DNA of 19,630 nt from Bacillota bacterium (GTDB lineage: Bacteria; Bacillota_I; Bacilli_A; Acholeplasmatales; Acholeplasmataceae), in assembly GCA_023458995.1 (NCBI GenBank), contig JAEWVV010000107.1, positions 1-19,630 of the forward strand. The letters run 5' to 3'. The notes beneath the pieces are model-generated. The model was given only the letters and a program-made list of their open reading frames with translations. It did not search any database and had not been told where the DNA came from. Position numbers and translations under genes: made by a program. Of the stretch, positions 8,152 to 17,538 are shown one piece after another (positions within the stretch are counted from its first letter, which is position 1; each line of letters starts with the position of its first letter).

Positions 8152-9094
8152 AGATGTGGCAAAACTTGCTGGCGTTTCAATTTCTACGGCATCTTATGCA
8201 CTCAACAATCAACCCAATGTACACCCAGATACCAAAGAAAGAATTATGAATGCTGCACGTGAACTCAATTATTATCCCAACGGGATTGCACGAAACTTAA
8301 AGACAAAAAGAACAGGCAATATTGGTGTTTTTGTCTATGGGTTCGCAGGTCCTATTTTCTCAGATGTCCTAGAAGGTATTAGACAAAAACTCCAAGAAAA
8401 CAACTTTAATATCGTTGTTAGTTCTGGTAAAGCTTCTGCAAACCTTTTAAATGAAAGACAAGTTGATGGGGCGATTATCTTTGATAGTCAGCTTTCTGAT
8501 GAAGTGTTAATCAATTATGCAAACCATGGACACCCTCTTTATGTTCTTGATCGTAAACTTATAGGTGACAATATTTATTCATCCATTATTGATAACGAAG
8601 GGCTTGTTTACCGGTTCATGTTAGAGATGATAAAAAAAGGATATAAAAAGATGGCTTATCTTTCTGGTCCTCTTGATGCTTATAATAATAATCACCGTTA
8701 TGATGGCTTTAAGCAAGCTTTAGAGGAAAATAACCTTCCTCATACCTATTTTCAAGGTGATTTCACGATTCAAGGTGGTTTTCAAGCTGGTTTAGATTTA
8801 ATCAATATGAAAGATCGTCCAGATTTTGTTTATTGTGGAAATGATGAATCCGCGATTGGTCTCATGCAAGCTTTAAAAAAAGGTGGCATTAAAATTCCAA
8901 GTGATGTTGGAGTTGCAGGTTTTGATAACATCATTTTAGATGAATATATCACACCAAGATTATCAACCATTGGTATTGATCACTTAAACTGGGGTAAACA
9001 AGTAGCTGGAGCACTCATTCAACTCGTGAGTGGACAAAAGTCTAAAGATATAGGGCATCCTGAAGGACAGTTTATCTTAAGAGAATCATGTTAA
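8138..9094 (+). CDS. LacI-family transcriptional regulator
   Basis: The start at 8138 is chosen over upstream in-frame codons because it places the DNA-binding domain at residue 2 and has GGGAG (8124-8128) 9 nt before it; the product is 318 aa. Residues 3-23 form the LacI helix-turn-helix (TIKDVAKLAGVSISTASYALN), and YYPNGIARNL (45-54) is the hinge helix whose Leu54 normally inserts at the central CG of the operator. The remainder is a periplasmic-binding-protein-like sensor domain, with CGNDESAIG and GVAGFDN blocks typical of the family. It overlaps the GH13 gene by 14 nt. It probably represses the promoter at 5249-5277 through the CG-centred palindrome at 5290-5303, making the circuit autoregulatory. 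The inducer is presumably a beta-1,2-gluco-oligosaccharide (inference). Confidence 0.93.
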   Translation: MPTIKDVAKLAGVSISTASYALNNQPNVHPDTKERIMNAARELNYYPNGIARNLKTKRTGNIGVFVYGFAGPIFSDVLEGIRQKLQENNFNIVVSSGKASANLLNERQVDGAIIFDSQLSDEVLINYANHGHPLYVLDRKLIGDNIYSSIIDNEGLVYRFMLEMIKKGYKKMAYLSGPLDAYNNNHRYDGFKQALEENNLPHTYFQGDFTIQGGFQAGLDLINMKDRPDFVYCGNDESAIGLMQALKKGGIKIPSDVGVAGFDNIILDEYITPRLSTIGIDHLNWGKQVAGALIQLVSGQKSKDIGHPEGQFILRESC

Positions 9095-9999
9095 CACCTA
9101 AATTAGATAAAAGACCAGATGACTTTGAAGTCTACTGGAAACAAGCGTTTCATGAAATGCGACTTGTGCCCTATGCATTTCATGTAACGCATAAAGAAAC
9201 AAAAGATGATATCAATGAAATCGGTTATTTTCATTATCAAGGTGCGAAACGAGAAAAAATTCATGGTTTTTATTTAAAACACGATGATTTAAGAAGACCT
9301 ACAGTCCTCTGTTTTCATGGTTATAACTACCATAAAGGAGAACCTAAAGATTATCTCGATTTCTATACACTTGGAATGAACGTATTTACAATTGATATCA
9401 GAGGTCAACAAGGTTTATCTAAAGATAGTTATCCCTATAAGTCAGGTGACCATAGACTGATGACACATGGACTTCTAGAAAAAGAAGATTACTACATGAA
9501 ACATGTTTATCAAGATGGAATTCAACTTGTTAATCTAGTTAAAACACTTGATTTCGTTTTACCCAATCAAATCATTCTTTATGGAGCATCTCAAGGTGGC
9601 GGAATCGTATTAGTGCTTGCTGCACTAACGGATGTTTATAAATGCTATGCAGATGTCCCCTCATACAGTTACTTTAGAGGACGTATGGATACGAAGAATG
9701 GTTCGATTAAAGAAATTGAAAATTATGTAAAAGAGAATATATTAGATCGTGAGAAAGTTATAGCAAACATGCAATATGTTGATTTAGTACATCTTGCACC
9801 ATGGATTAAAACACCCGTTTTAGTATCTGTGGGTGGTAGAGATGATATTTGTCCTGAATCCTATTTCATGATGGCATATGAAAAAATCACGAGTCAAAAA
9901 ATGATTTATCGTTATCCAAATGCAGGACATGAAGGTGGAAAAGAAGTCCACCGAAACATTGTATTAAATGATATGAAGGAGAATCTTTTTGGACACTAA
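9088..9999 (+). CDS. CE7-type carbohydrate acyl esterase (acetyl xylan esterase family)
   Basis: This 303-aa alpha/beta hydrolase has no signal peptide and carries all three CE7 signatures: RGQ at 105-107, GASQGG at 166-171 with nucleophile Ser168, and HE at 281-282 with catalytic His281. Asp252 in GGRDDICP completes the triad. CE7 enzymes remove acetyl groups from short xylo-oligosaccharides and cephalosporin C and are usually cytoplasmic and about 320 aa long, matching this protein. The ATG overlaps the end of the regulator gene by 7 nt and has only a weak AAGAG-like Shine-Dalgarno, suggesting translational coupling. In this locus it may strip ester-linked substituents from imported beta-1,2-gluco-oligosaccharides; that substrate is inferred from context only. 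Confidence 0.85.
   Translation: MLTPKLDKRPDDFEVYWKQAFHEMRLVPYAFHVTHKETKDDINEIGYFHYQGAKREKIHGFYLKHDDLRRPTVLCFHGYNYHKGEPKDYLDFYTLGMNVFTIDIRGQQGLSKDSYPYKSGDHRLMTHGLLEKEDYYMKHVYQDGIQLVNLVKTLDFVLPNQIILYGASQGGGIVLVLAALTDVYKCYADVPSYSYFRGRMDTKNGSIKEIENYVKENILDREKVIANMQYVDLVHLAPWIKTPVLVSVGGRDDICPESYFMMAYEKITSQKMIYRYPNAGHEGGKEVHRNIVLNDMKENLFGH
9976..9981 (+). promoter_or_regulatory. Strong ribosome binding site supporting a TTG start
   Basis: AAGGAG lies 7 nt before TTG at 9989. The next in-frame ATG (10016) has no comparable site, and starting there would remove the N-terminal residues preceding the conserved TFEEKVGQM block. The TTG start is therefore preferred. Confidence 0.65.
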
Positions 10000-12121
10000 A
10001 AAATTATTACAACAAATGACATTTGAAGAAAAAGTTGGACAAATGATGCAAATCGCACCATTCTTTTTCATTGAACATATAAATGCTTTAATCTTTGGAG
10101 AAGTCAAAGATTTAGGACTCACACAAAAAGAAATCTTTCATGCGGGTTCGGTACTTGGTATTGGAAATGCAAAAGAAATGATTGCAGTTCAAGAACGTTA
10201 TTTAAAAACGAGTCGTTTAGGAATTCCGCTTATTTTCATGGCTGATATTATCCATGGTTATGAAACAATTTTTCCTGTTCCGCTTGCTCTAGCTAGTTCA
10301 TTTAATGGAGAACTTGTTAGATTAGCTTCAAGGATTTCTGCAGTAGAAGCATCCACTGCAGGTATCCATGTTACGTTTGCACCGATGGCTGATTTAGTCA
10401 GAGACCCCAGATGGGGAAGAGTCGTTGAATCCTTTGGAGAAGATCCTTACTTAAATGAAGTGATGACAAAAGCAAGCGTCACTGGTTTTCAAACAAATGA
10501 TCTTAAACAAGAAGATACACTTGCAGCATGTGTAAAACATTTTGCAGGGTATGGAGCATCAGAAGCAGGTAGAGATTATAACACCGTTGATCTCTCACGT
10601 GTTCAAATGCATAACTATTATTTAAGTGGTTATAGAAGTGCTATTGAAGCTGGTGCTAAACTTGTGATGACATCATTTAATGTCATTGAAGGTATACCTG
10701 CGACTGTAAATCGTTTTTTACTCAGAGACTTACTGAGAGACCTTTATCAGTTTAAAGGTGTAGTGATTAGTGACTATGATTCCCTTCATCAAATTCTAGC
10801 ACATGGATGCGCTGAAGATGATAAAGAAGCTGCACAACTGGGAATTGATGCTGGTCTTGATATTGAGATGGCTTCAAGTTGTTATATAAGACATTTAGAA
10901 GAATTATCAGATTCAGGAACTGTTGATATGAAGTTAATCGATGAAGCAGTTCTTCGTATCCTTGATTTAAAACAAGAACTTGGTTTATTTGATCATCCCT
11001 ATAAGGGAGCAAGCACTTCACGTGAAGAAAAACTTGTTCGTTCAAAAGAACATTTAGATGCTGCTTTAAAAGTAAGTCATGAGTCAATTGTTTTGTTAGA
11101 AAATAACAATCTGTTACCACTTAAATCAAAGATGAAAGTTGCGTTGGTTGGACCTTATGCAACCTCTAAAGAAACGAATGGTCCTTGGTCATGGCATGGT
11201 AATAATGATCTTAATAAATCGCTTAATGAAGCCTTAAAGAACCAAGGCGTTGATGTTACAATTTGTTTATCTAATCCTGATTTTAATACGTATCAGGAAC
11301 ATGAGATTAATCTAATTAAAGAAGCAGATGTTGTGATCCTTGCACTTGGTGAACACTTTAGAGAATCTGGTGAAGCACACAGTAAAGGATACATCAGATT
11401 ATCTAAAGTTCAAGAAGATCTTTTTAGTCATATCAAGAATATTGCTAAAAAAACAGTGACCATCATCACCGCAGGTAGACCACTTATACTAGATAAGTTT
11501 ACGAAGTCAGATGCGTTAATTTATGCATGGTTCTTAGGTTCAAGACATCATGAAGCTTTAGTGGATATTCTTTATGGTACGGTTAATCCATCAGGAAAAC
11601 TTCCGATGAGTTTCCCGGTTACTGAAGGACAAATTCCTGTTTACTATAATCATTTAAGTACAGGAAGACCTTATCAAGTAGGTGGACATAATGAATATAC
11701 ATCTCATTATTTAGATATACCAAATGAACCTCTTTATACTTTTGGTGAAGGTAAGTCTTATACAATATTTGCTTATAAAAATATTCATATGAATCAACAT
11801 GAAATGTATGCACATGAACATGTATTACTATCTCTTGATATTACTAACACAGGAAATTTTACAGGGAAAGAAACGGTCATGCTCTTTATCAGAGACTTAG
11901 TTGCAAAAATTGCACGACCTGTCAAAGAATTAAAACAGTTCAAAAAAATTGATTTAAAACCAAATGAAACAAAGAAGCTAACATTCAAGATAACAACGAA
12001 TGATTTAAGTTATTATGATGACCAAGGACATAAAGTTCTTGATCCAGGTATGTTTGATATCATGGTTGGACCGAATGCTAAAGATGTTTCAACGCTTAAA
12101 TTAGAACTTAAGAAAGGGTGA
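9989..12121 (+). CDS. GH3 beta-glucosidase, probably acting on sophorose
   Basis: This 710-aa protein begins at a TTG codon and has the three-part GH3 architecture: a TIM barrel to about residue 330, an alpha/beta sandwich to about 560, and a C-terminal fibronectin-III-like domain. Visible hallmarks are TFEEKVGQM near the N-terminus, KHFAGYGA, the nucleophile motif VISDYDS with Asp262, and GEHFRESGEA around 454-463, where Glu462 is a candidate acid/base. It has no signal peptide, so it acts in the cytoplasm. In Listeria innocua a GH3 enzyme (Lin1840) preferring sophorose is encoded beside a 1,2-beta-oligoglucan phosphorylase, and the same pairing occurs here. Its role would be to hydrolyse the terminal disaccharide left by phosphorolysis. 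It overlaps the esterase gene by 11 nt. Confidence 0.9.
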   Translation: MDTKKLLQQMTFEEKVGQMMQIAPFFFIEHINALIFGEVKDLGLTQKEIFHAGSVLGIGNAKEMIAVQERYLKTSRLGIPLIFMADIIHGYETIFPVPLALASSFNGELVRLASRISAVEASTAGIHVTFAPMADLVRDPRWGRVVESFGEDPYLNEVMTKASVTGFQTNDLKQEDTLAACVKHFAGYGASEAGRDYNTVDLSRVQMHNYYLSGYRSAIEAGAKLVMTSFNVIEGIPATVNRFLLRDLLRDLYQFKGVVISDYDSLHQILAHGCAEDDKEAAQLGIDAGLDIEMASSCYIRHLEELSDSGTVDMKLIDEAVLRILDLKQELGLFDHPYKGASTSREEKLVRSKEHLDAALKVSHESIVLLENNNLLPLKSKMKVALVGPYATSKETNGPWSWHGNNDLNKSLNEALKNQGVDVTICLSNPDFNTYQEHEINLIKEADVVILALGEHFRESGEAHSKGYIRLSKVQEDLFSHIKNIAKKTVTIITAGRPLILDKFTKSDALIYAWFLGSRHHEALVDILYGTVNPSGKLPMSFPVTEGQIPVYYNHLSTGRPYQVGGHNEYTSHYLDIPNEPLYTFGEGKSYTIFAYKNIHMNQHEMYAHEHVLLSLDITNTGNFTGKETVMLFIRDLVAKIARPVKELKQFKKIDLKPNETKKLTFKITTNDLSYYDDQGHKVLDPGMFDIMVGPNAKDVSTLKLELKKG
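12112..12121 (+). promoter_or_regulatory. Ribosome binding site that favours GTG 12127 for the GH94 gene
   Basis: GAAAGGGTGA spans the end of the GH3 gene and its TGA stop. GAAAGG is about 9 nt before GTG at 12127 but directly abuts the alternative GTG at 12118, so 12127 is the better start. With either start, initiation is coupled to termination of the GH3 gene. Confidence 0.5.
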
Positions 12122-12126
12122 TTGAT

Positions 12127-15100
12127 GTGATTCTTTCAAACACATTACGACTCAAACAATTAACAGATGGTGGTATTAAAGTTCAGTTATTTGAAACTGG
12201 TGATATCTTTAACATTATCTATGAAGATTTTCAAATCAATCTATTAAATGGTAACTTAGTGGATGGAAGTGCCATGAATCTTTATTTAAGAGTTCATGAA
12301 GATCAAACTATCAAGTTTACACCACTCATGGGAAAACATTCACCTTCCACTTTTTTGCTTGAAGATCAAAAAGCGTTTTATCGTGGAACTTTTGAAGGTG
12401 TTTACTATGAAGTAGTGATGAGCGTTTCTAAGTTTAAGTTTGATCTATCTGTCTATCTTTCATCTTATGACAAAAAGGTTGTTGATGTCATATACGGACA
12501 AGATGTTGCAATTACATCCAAATGGAGTGTCTTAAACAGTGAACCTTATACTGTACAATATATCGACTACAAATCCTATCAAGATGAAAACGGATATACA
12601 CTTTGTGCACGTCAAAACCAGGGTAGAACACAATTCTTGCAGGTAGGTTCATACACGAAAAATGTCGCCTATTCCACTGACGGTTTTCAGTTCTTCGGGT
12701 TATCTTATAAAGATACATCCATTCCTGAAGTCCTTTTAAAGGAATCTTTAGAGTCTAAGATTTATCAATATGAGTTTTCTTATTTTGCATTACAAAGTGA
12801 AAAGATGATTTTAAATAGTGGTGTAAATGGTATTCATTTCTATGCGTACTATGATCCCAATTTTGAAGGTGTTATTGAAAAGCCATATCCAGTCACATTA
12901 GATGAAAAACATCATGAACTGATCATTAACGTTGATAAAAATGTATCAGATCACGCACTTCTAAATTCAACAAGAGTGCTAAGTGGTCTTGAAATTCGTA
13001 AAAATGATCTTTTTAAGGAATATCCAGTCATGGATCAAGTTGAAGAAGATGAACATGGACTACTCTCATTTTTCACACCAACACATGATCATATCGTGAC
13101 GAAGCAAAAAGAATTACTTGTCGAAAGACAACATGGACATTTAATGGTTCATGGGGATGTGATGCATGTCAGTGAAAATGTCATGGCAACCACCAACTGG
13201 ATGTTTGGTGTCTTTAATTCACACGTTGTTTTGGGAAATACAAGTTTTAATAAATTGTTAGGGGATTTAAGAAATCCTTTAAATGTTCAAAAGATATCAG
13301 GACAACGTATTTATCTTAAATATAAGAATCAATACCATCTCCTTGGTTTACCTTCTTATTATGTGATGAATGCTTTATCGACGAAATGGGTTTATGTCTT
13401 AGAAGATGATGTCATTACGATTGATTCATTGGTTGATGCTATTCATTTACAGCAAACACTAAAATTAACATCAAAATCGAATAAAGCCTATGATTTAATC
13501 ATTAGCTCTCAAATCGTTATGGGAGCTAATGAACATATGTATGATATTACTTATACAAAAGAACTAAGTTCGATTTTGTTTGAGATACCTAAAGATTCGA
13601 TGATGGCAAATGCATATCCTTCACTCAAATACAAAGTAACAAGCGAAGAACCATTTGAAATCATTTCTGAACAAGTCGCATTTCATATAACTCCTCAGCA
13701 TGGGCTATTACTGATGAAGTATGACCAAGTTCTAGGCTTAACACTCAACTTGCAAGCAACATTCAAAGATTCCTTTGAGCCTATCAACACACTAGATCCG
13801 GATGAATCAAGTAAGAAGAGTATCGAATTCATCGAATCATTTTCAAATCATTTAGAGTTAAGTCATAAGGATCACCAAGATGAATTAAACATTTTAATGC
13901 ATACGACATATTGGTATACCCATAACGCGATGGTCCATTATTCATCACCCCATGGTCTTGAACAATATAATGGTGCTGCATGGGGAACACGTGATGTCTG
14001 CCAAGGACCAATCGAATACTTTATGGCAACAGGACATTATGATTTAGTACGAGAAATTCTTTTAAAAGTTTATAGTCGCCAGTTCATTGAAAATGGTGAT
14101 TTTCCTCAATGGTATATGTTTGATAAGTACTACCAAATTCAAGCACATGAATCCCATGGGGATGTCATTGTGTGGCCTTTAAGAGCTCTTGCTTACTATT
14201 TAAGAGCAACAGGCGATATTCAAATTCTAAATGAACGTATTGGTTATATGTCATTTGAAAAGAATCAATTTACTGAAAATGTAAGTCTCTTATCACACGT
14301 TGAAAAACAGATTCAAACGATTATTAAGTCTTTTATCCCAAATACTTATTTACCTCGTTATGGTGGTGGTGACTGGGATGATACTCTACAACCAGCAAAT
14401 CATGAACTCACACAAAAGATGGTTTCAGGTTGGACAGTAGCATTACTCTATGAAGCAATTAGAGTGTTTTCAGATGAGATAATAGATGTTTATCCATCTT
14501 ATGCAAAAGATTTAAAAACTTTAAATTTAAACATCGTTAAAAACTATGAAGAACATATTATTGTTGATGAGATTCCTTCTGGATTCGTCGTCTTTGATAA
14601 TGATCAAAAAACGTATCTCTTACATCCTAGAGATCAGAAAACTGGTCTAAAATACCGGTTACTCCCCTTTACACGTTCGATGATTGCAGAACTTGCAACA
14701 CCTGCTAAAGTGAAAAATTATGTAGAAATCATTGATAAATATTTAAAACATCCTGATGGTGTTCGCCTCATGAATACAGCAGTTGCTTATCAAGGTGGTA
14801 AAAATACATACTTCCAAAGAGCTGAAACGGCAGCGAACTTCGGTAGAGAAATAGGGTTGCAGTATGTGCATGCACACATCAGATATGTCGAAGCTATGGC
14901 TAAAATAGGACACGCTGATGACGCTTACCAAGGCTTATTTACGATTAACCCTATTCAATTACGTAAACGTATTAAAACGGCTTATTACCGCCAAGCAAAC
15001 ATGTATTTCTCGAGTTCTGATGCGTGGTTTATGGTTCGTTATCAAGCAAAAGATCAGTTTGAACTCATTCGCACTGGAGAAATCAAGGTCAAAGGTGGAT

Positions 15101-15420
15101 GGAGACTTTATTCATCTGGACCTGGTATATACACCAATCAATTGATCACCAATATTTTAGGTATTAGTTCTTATCATGGAGATTTAGTCATTCATCCTGC
15201 ATTACCAAAATCTATGGATGGATTAAATGTGATTTACCATTTCAATGGGAAAAAGATCAACTTGACTTACCGTGTTGGAAAACAAGACATTAAGTTAAAC
15301 GGATATAGTATTCTCTATCATCAAATTCCACAGCGTTATAAAAACCCTGCTTCCCTCATTGAAAGAAAGATGTTAATGGATCAATCAGAAGAAATTAATC
15401 TTGAAGTATTTTATCAATAA
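12127..15420 (+). CDS. GH94 1,2-beta-oligoglucan phosphorylase
   Basis: This very large cytoplasmic protein (1,097 aa from GTG 12127; 1,100 aa from GTG 12118) has a long N-terminal beta-sandwich region and a C-terminal (alpha/alpha)6 barrel from about residue 550. The GH94 blocks AAWGTRDVCQG (near 617-627), AHESHGDVIVWP and GGGDWDDTLQP (746-756) are clear; the last carries the expected catalytic aspartate, probably D752. Cellobiose and related phosphorylases are about 800 aa, whereas 1,2-beta-oligoglucan phosphorylases such as Lin1839 are about 1,100 aa, so length and neighbours both point to the latter. The reaction is reversible phosphorolysis of beta-1,2-glucan oligomers, releasing alpha-glucose 1-phosphate and saving ATP. 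It is the last gene of the cluster, and a terminator overlaps its stop codon. Confidence 0.87.
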   Translation: MILSNTLRLKQLTDGGIKVQLFETGDIFNIIYEDFQINLLNGNLVDGSAMNLYLRVHEDQTIKFTPLMGKHSPSTFLLEDQKAFYRGTFEGVYYEVVMSVSKFKFDLSVYLSSYDKKVVDVIYGQDVAITSKWSVLNSEPYTVQYIDYKSYQDENGYTLCARQNQGRTQFLQVGSYTKNVAYSTDGFQFFGLSYKDTSIPEVLLKESLESKIYQYEFSYFALQSEKMILNSGVNGIHFYAYYDPNFEGVIEKPYPVTLDEKHHELIINVDKNVSDHALLNSTRVLSGLEIRKNDLFKEYPVMDQVEEDEHGLLSFFTPTHDHIVTKQKELLVERQHGHLMVHGDVMHVSENVMATTNWMFGVFNSHVVLGNTSFNKLLGDLRNPLNVQKISGQRIYLKYKNQYHLLGLPSYYVMNALSTKWVYVLEDDVITIDSLVDAIHLQQTLKLTSKSNKAYDLIISSQIVMGANEHMYDITYTKELSSILFEIPKDSMMANAYPSLKYKVTSEEPFEIISEQVAFHITPQHGLLLMKYDQVLGLTLNLQATFKDSFEPINTLDPDESSKKSIEFIESFSNHLELSHKDHQDELNILMHTTYWYTHNAMVHYSSPHGLEQYNGAAWGTRDVCQGPIEYFMATGHYDLVREILLKVYSRQFIENGDFPQWYMFDKYYQIQAHESHGDVIVWPLRALAYYLRATGDIQILNERIGYMSFEKNQFTENVSLLSHVEKQIQTIIKSFIPNTYLPRYGGGDWDDTLQPANHELTQKMVSGWTVALLYEAIRVFSDEIIDVYPSYAKDLKTLNLNIVKNYEEHIIVDEIPSGFVVFDNDQKTYLLHPRDQKTGLKYRLLPFTRSMIAELATPAKVKNYVEIIDKYLKHPDGVRLMNTAVAYQGGKNTYFQRAETAANFGREIGLQYVHAHIRYVEAMAKIGHADDAYQGLFTINPIQLRKRIKTAYYRQANMYFSSSDAWFMVRYQAKDQFELIRTGEIKVKGGWRLYSSGPGIYTNQLITNILGISSYHGDLVIHPALPKSMDGLNVIYHFNGKKINLTYRVGKQDIKLNGYSILYHQIPQRYKNPASLIERKMLMDQSEEINLEVFYQ

Positions 15421-15441
15421 AGCGATGCAAATCGCTTTTTT
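15419..15441 (+). terminator. Rho-independent terminator of the glucan operon
   Basis: An 8-bp perfect stem, AAAGCGAT (15419-15426) with ATCGCTTT (15431-15438), closes a GCAA tetraloop of the GNRA class and runs into six T residues (15436-15441). The left arm begins inside the TAA stop of the GH94 gene, so termination occurs directly after translation ends. Confidence 0.85.
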
Positions 15442-15466
15442 GATACAGTCAAGGGCATGCTATTCA

Positions 15467-15475
15467 TGATATAAT
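15467..15475 (+). promoter_or_regulatory. Extended -10 promoter for the rnr-smpB cluster
   Basis: TGATATAAT is a perfect extended -10 (TGN followed by TATAAT). No good -35 hexamer sits 16-18 nt upstream, which is tolerated by extended -10 promoters. Transcription would start near 15482, at the Shine-Dalgarno GAGG (15482-15485), leaving a leader of only about 11 nt before the rnr ATG. Confidence 0.7.
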
Positions 15476-15492
15476 ACAATCGAGGTAAAGCC

Positions 15493-17538
15493 ATGAAAAA
15501 CATCTATTTACAGTTTTATGAACAACGAACACGAAAATTAAATAAAGACATTTTAGGGGATTTAGATTTGACAGAATATACATATTTAATGTATGAGGAC
15601 CCTTTTTACATCTTAAAACCAGATATTTTGATTGGTCGATTAGACCATAAGAAAACGTTTGGTTTTTTAAGACAGGAATTAGAAGATATTTATCTTGAAC
15701 AACGCGATATGATGGATGCGATGCACGATGATATCGTTTTAGTTAAAGAAGGTGTTGAACCACGTATTGTTTATATCGTTAAACGTGCGTTATCTTTAGT
15801 GGTTGCAACAGTCAATAAAACAAAACGCGGTTTATTTTTTGAACCTGATACATATATCGATCGAAGACTTGAAGTTGAAGAATTCGGTGATCTTGTTTTA
15901 GGTCACGTTGTGATGCTTGAAGTTGAATCGATTGATAAGTTTGCAGTTTATGCGAAAGTAAAGAAAATTATTGGTCATGTGAATGACCCTGATATTAATA
16001 CATTAAAGATTGTTGCATCTTATGATTGGCCGCAAACATTTAGTGAAGAAGTCATGAAAAGCATTCATGATATCAAAATCGATTTTGAACAAGAAATGAA
16101 GGAAAGACTTGATTTAACAGAAGAATTCATTATTACGATCGATGGTAAAGATGCGAAAGACTTAGATGATGCGATCAGTTTAACGTTTAAGGATGAGAAG
16201 TATACCTTAGGTGTTCATATCGCAGATGTCTCACACTATGTAAAAGAAGGAACTCCTTTAGATGATGAAGCCTATAGACGTTCAACATCTTCTTATTTAG
16301 CGGACCGAGTGATTCCAATGCTCCCCCATAAGTTATCCAATGACTGGTGTTCTCTTAATCCTGATGAAGTTAAACTCACATTATCTTGCATCATGGAATT
16401 AAATATCACAGGAAAAGTGATTTCATACGATATTCAAAAATCATTTATCAAGTCAAATAGACGTATGAATTATGATGAAGTTAACGCATTCTTACTCCAT
16501 AATAAACCTCTTGGTGATCGTAAGATTGAAGAAATGTTAACCAACATGAATGAACTTTCTCAAAAGTTAAAACAAATTCGTAAAAAACGTGGTGAAATCG
16601 AATTTGAATCATCAGAACTTGGATTTGTTGTCGATTCTAAAGGTAGAGTCTTAGACGTCTACGAAAGAAAGACAGATGAAGCTGAAGAATTAATTGAATC
16701 ATTTATGCTGATGGCAAATGAAACGGTTGCGTTTCATATGTTCCATGCGAATTTACCATCGCTTTATCGTATTCACGAACAACCAGATCCAATCAAACTA
16801 AAACTTGCATTACAGACCGTTGCAAAACTTGGTTTTCCAGTTAATTTAAAACAACTTGGAAATCCTAAACCACTTCAGGTGTTAACTGAACATACAGCAA
16901 GCACACCGTATCAGTATGTTGTTCATATGCTTTTACTTCGTGCGATGCAAAAAGCGAAATACAGTGAAATACTATCACCTCACTACGGTTTAGGTGCTAG
17001 ATTTTACACGCATTTCACCTCACCGATCAGAAGATATCCAGACTTAATGGTTCATCGTTTAATTCATAAGTTCGTTTTAGGTGAAGCGAAGAACTATAAA
17101 AAGGATGTCTACCATTTTGAAGAAATTATGGCTGAAGTTGCCCAGCACACTTCAGATCAAGAACGTAAAGCCATTCAAATGGAACGTGACGTATCTAAAC
17201 TTAAATCATGTGAATATATGAATGATAAGATTGGAAACCATTTTAAAGCGATTATCTCTCAGATGATGCCATCGGGTATGTTTGTTAAATTAATCAATGG
17301 TATTGAAGGATTTGTGCCACTACGTGTTTTAGATGATTACTATATGTATGATGAAGCAAATTTAACATTCGTTGGTAATAGAGGTAAAAGATATCGTTTA
17401 GGAGATGCGATTAAAGTTGAACTTTTAGACGTTGATCTCGCACAAAAGAAAATGGATTTTAAAATCATCGATAAAAAGAAAAACAAGAAGGATATAAGCC
17501 ATGAAACTTATCGCTCAAAACAAAAAGGCAAGGCATGA
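15493..17538 (+). CDS. rnr: Ribonuclease R (3'-5' exoribonuclease)
   Basis: This 681-aa RNase II/RNB-family enzyme degrades structured RNA processively from the 3' end and works with SmpB-tmRNA in rescue of stalled ribosomes. Cold-shock-type RNA-binding domains occupy about residues 40-200. The RNB active site is complete: D217, D223, D225 and D226 in [11 protein letters not shown] match the D-x5-D-x-D-D metal-binding signature. The family signature [16 protein letters not shown] is at 507-522, and an S1 domain lies at about 579-660, followed by a lysine-rich tail. It is shorter than the roughly 780-aa Bacillus enzyme because the N-terminal helix-turn-helix-like extension is absent. GAGG lies 7 nt before the ATG. 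The 3' end overlaps smpB by 38 nt. Confidence 0.96.
   Translation: MKNIYLQFYEQRTRKLNKDILGDLDLTEYTYLMYEDPFYILKPDILIGRLDHKKTFGFLRQELEDIYLEQRDMMDAMHDDIVLVKEGVEPRIVYIVKRALSLVVATVNKTKRGLFFEPDTYIDRRLEVEEFGDLVLGHVVMLEVESIDKFAVYAKVKKIIGHVNDPDINTLKIVASYDWPQTFSEEVMKSIHDIKIDFEQEMKERLDLTEEFIITIDGKDAKDLDDAISLTFKDEKYTLGVHIADVSHYVKEGTPLDDEAYRRSTSSYLADRVIPMLPHKLSNDWCSLNPDEVKLTLSCIMELNITGKVISYDIQKSFIKSNRRMNYDEVNAFLLHNKPLGDRKIEEMLTNMNELSQKLKQIRKKRGEIEFESSELGFVVDSKGRVLDVYERKTDEAEELIESFMLMANETVAFHMFHANLPSLYRIHEQPDPIKLKLALQTVAKLGFPVNLKQLGNPKPLQVLTEHTASTPYQYVVHMLLLRAMQKAKYSEILSPHYGLGARFYTHFTSPIRRYPDLMVHRLIHKFVLGEAKNYKKDVYHFEEIMAEVAQHTSDQERKAIQMERDVSKLKSCEYMNDKIGNHFKAIISQMMPSGMFVKLINGIEGFVPLRVLDDYYMYDEANLTFVGNRGKRYRLGDAIKVELLDVDLAQKKMDFKIIDKKKNKKDISHETYRSKQKGKA

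Noticed and set aside
10767..11120. 117-codon minus-strand open frame opposite the GH3 gene, and the similar minus-strand frames at 1373-1612, 11619-11988, 12512-12718, 13829-14011 and 14743-14931.
   Set aside because: They lie opposite clearly conserved genes, have no recognisable domain or ribosome binding site, and look like shadows of the real frames.
15653..15660. AAACGTTT palindrome early in rnr.
   Set aside because: The flanks do not match the operator and there is no promoter next to it; an 8-bp AT-rich palindrome is expected by chance.
16719..16736. Inverted repeat TGAAACG-GTTG-CGTTTCA inside rnr, resembling spread half-sites of the LacI-type operator.
   Set aside because: It lies deep in a conserved coding region and has a 4-nt spacer unlike the CG-centred operator at 5290-5303; coincidence of codon use is more likely.
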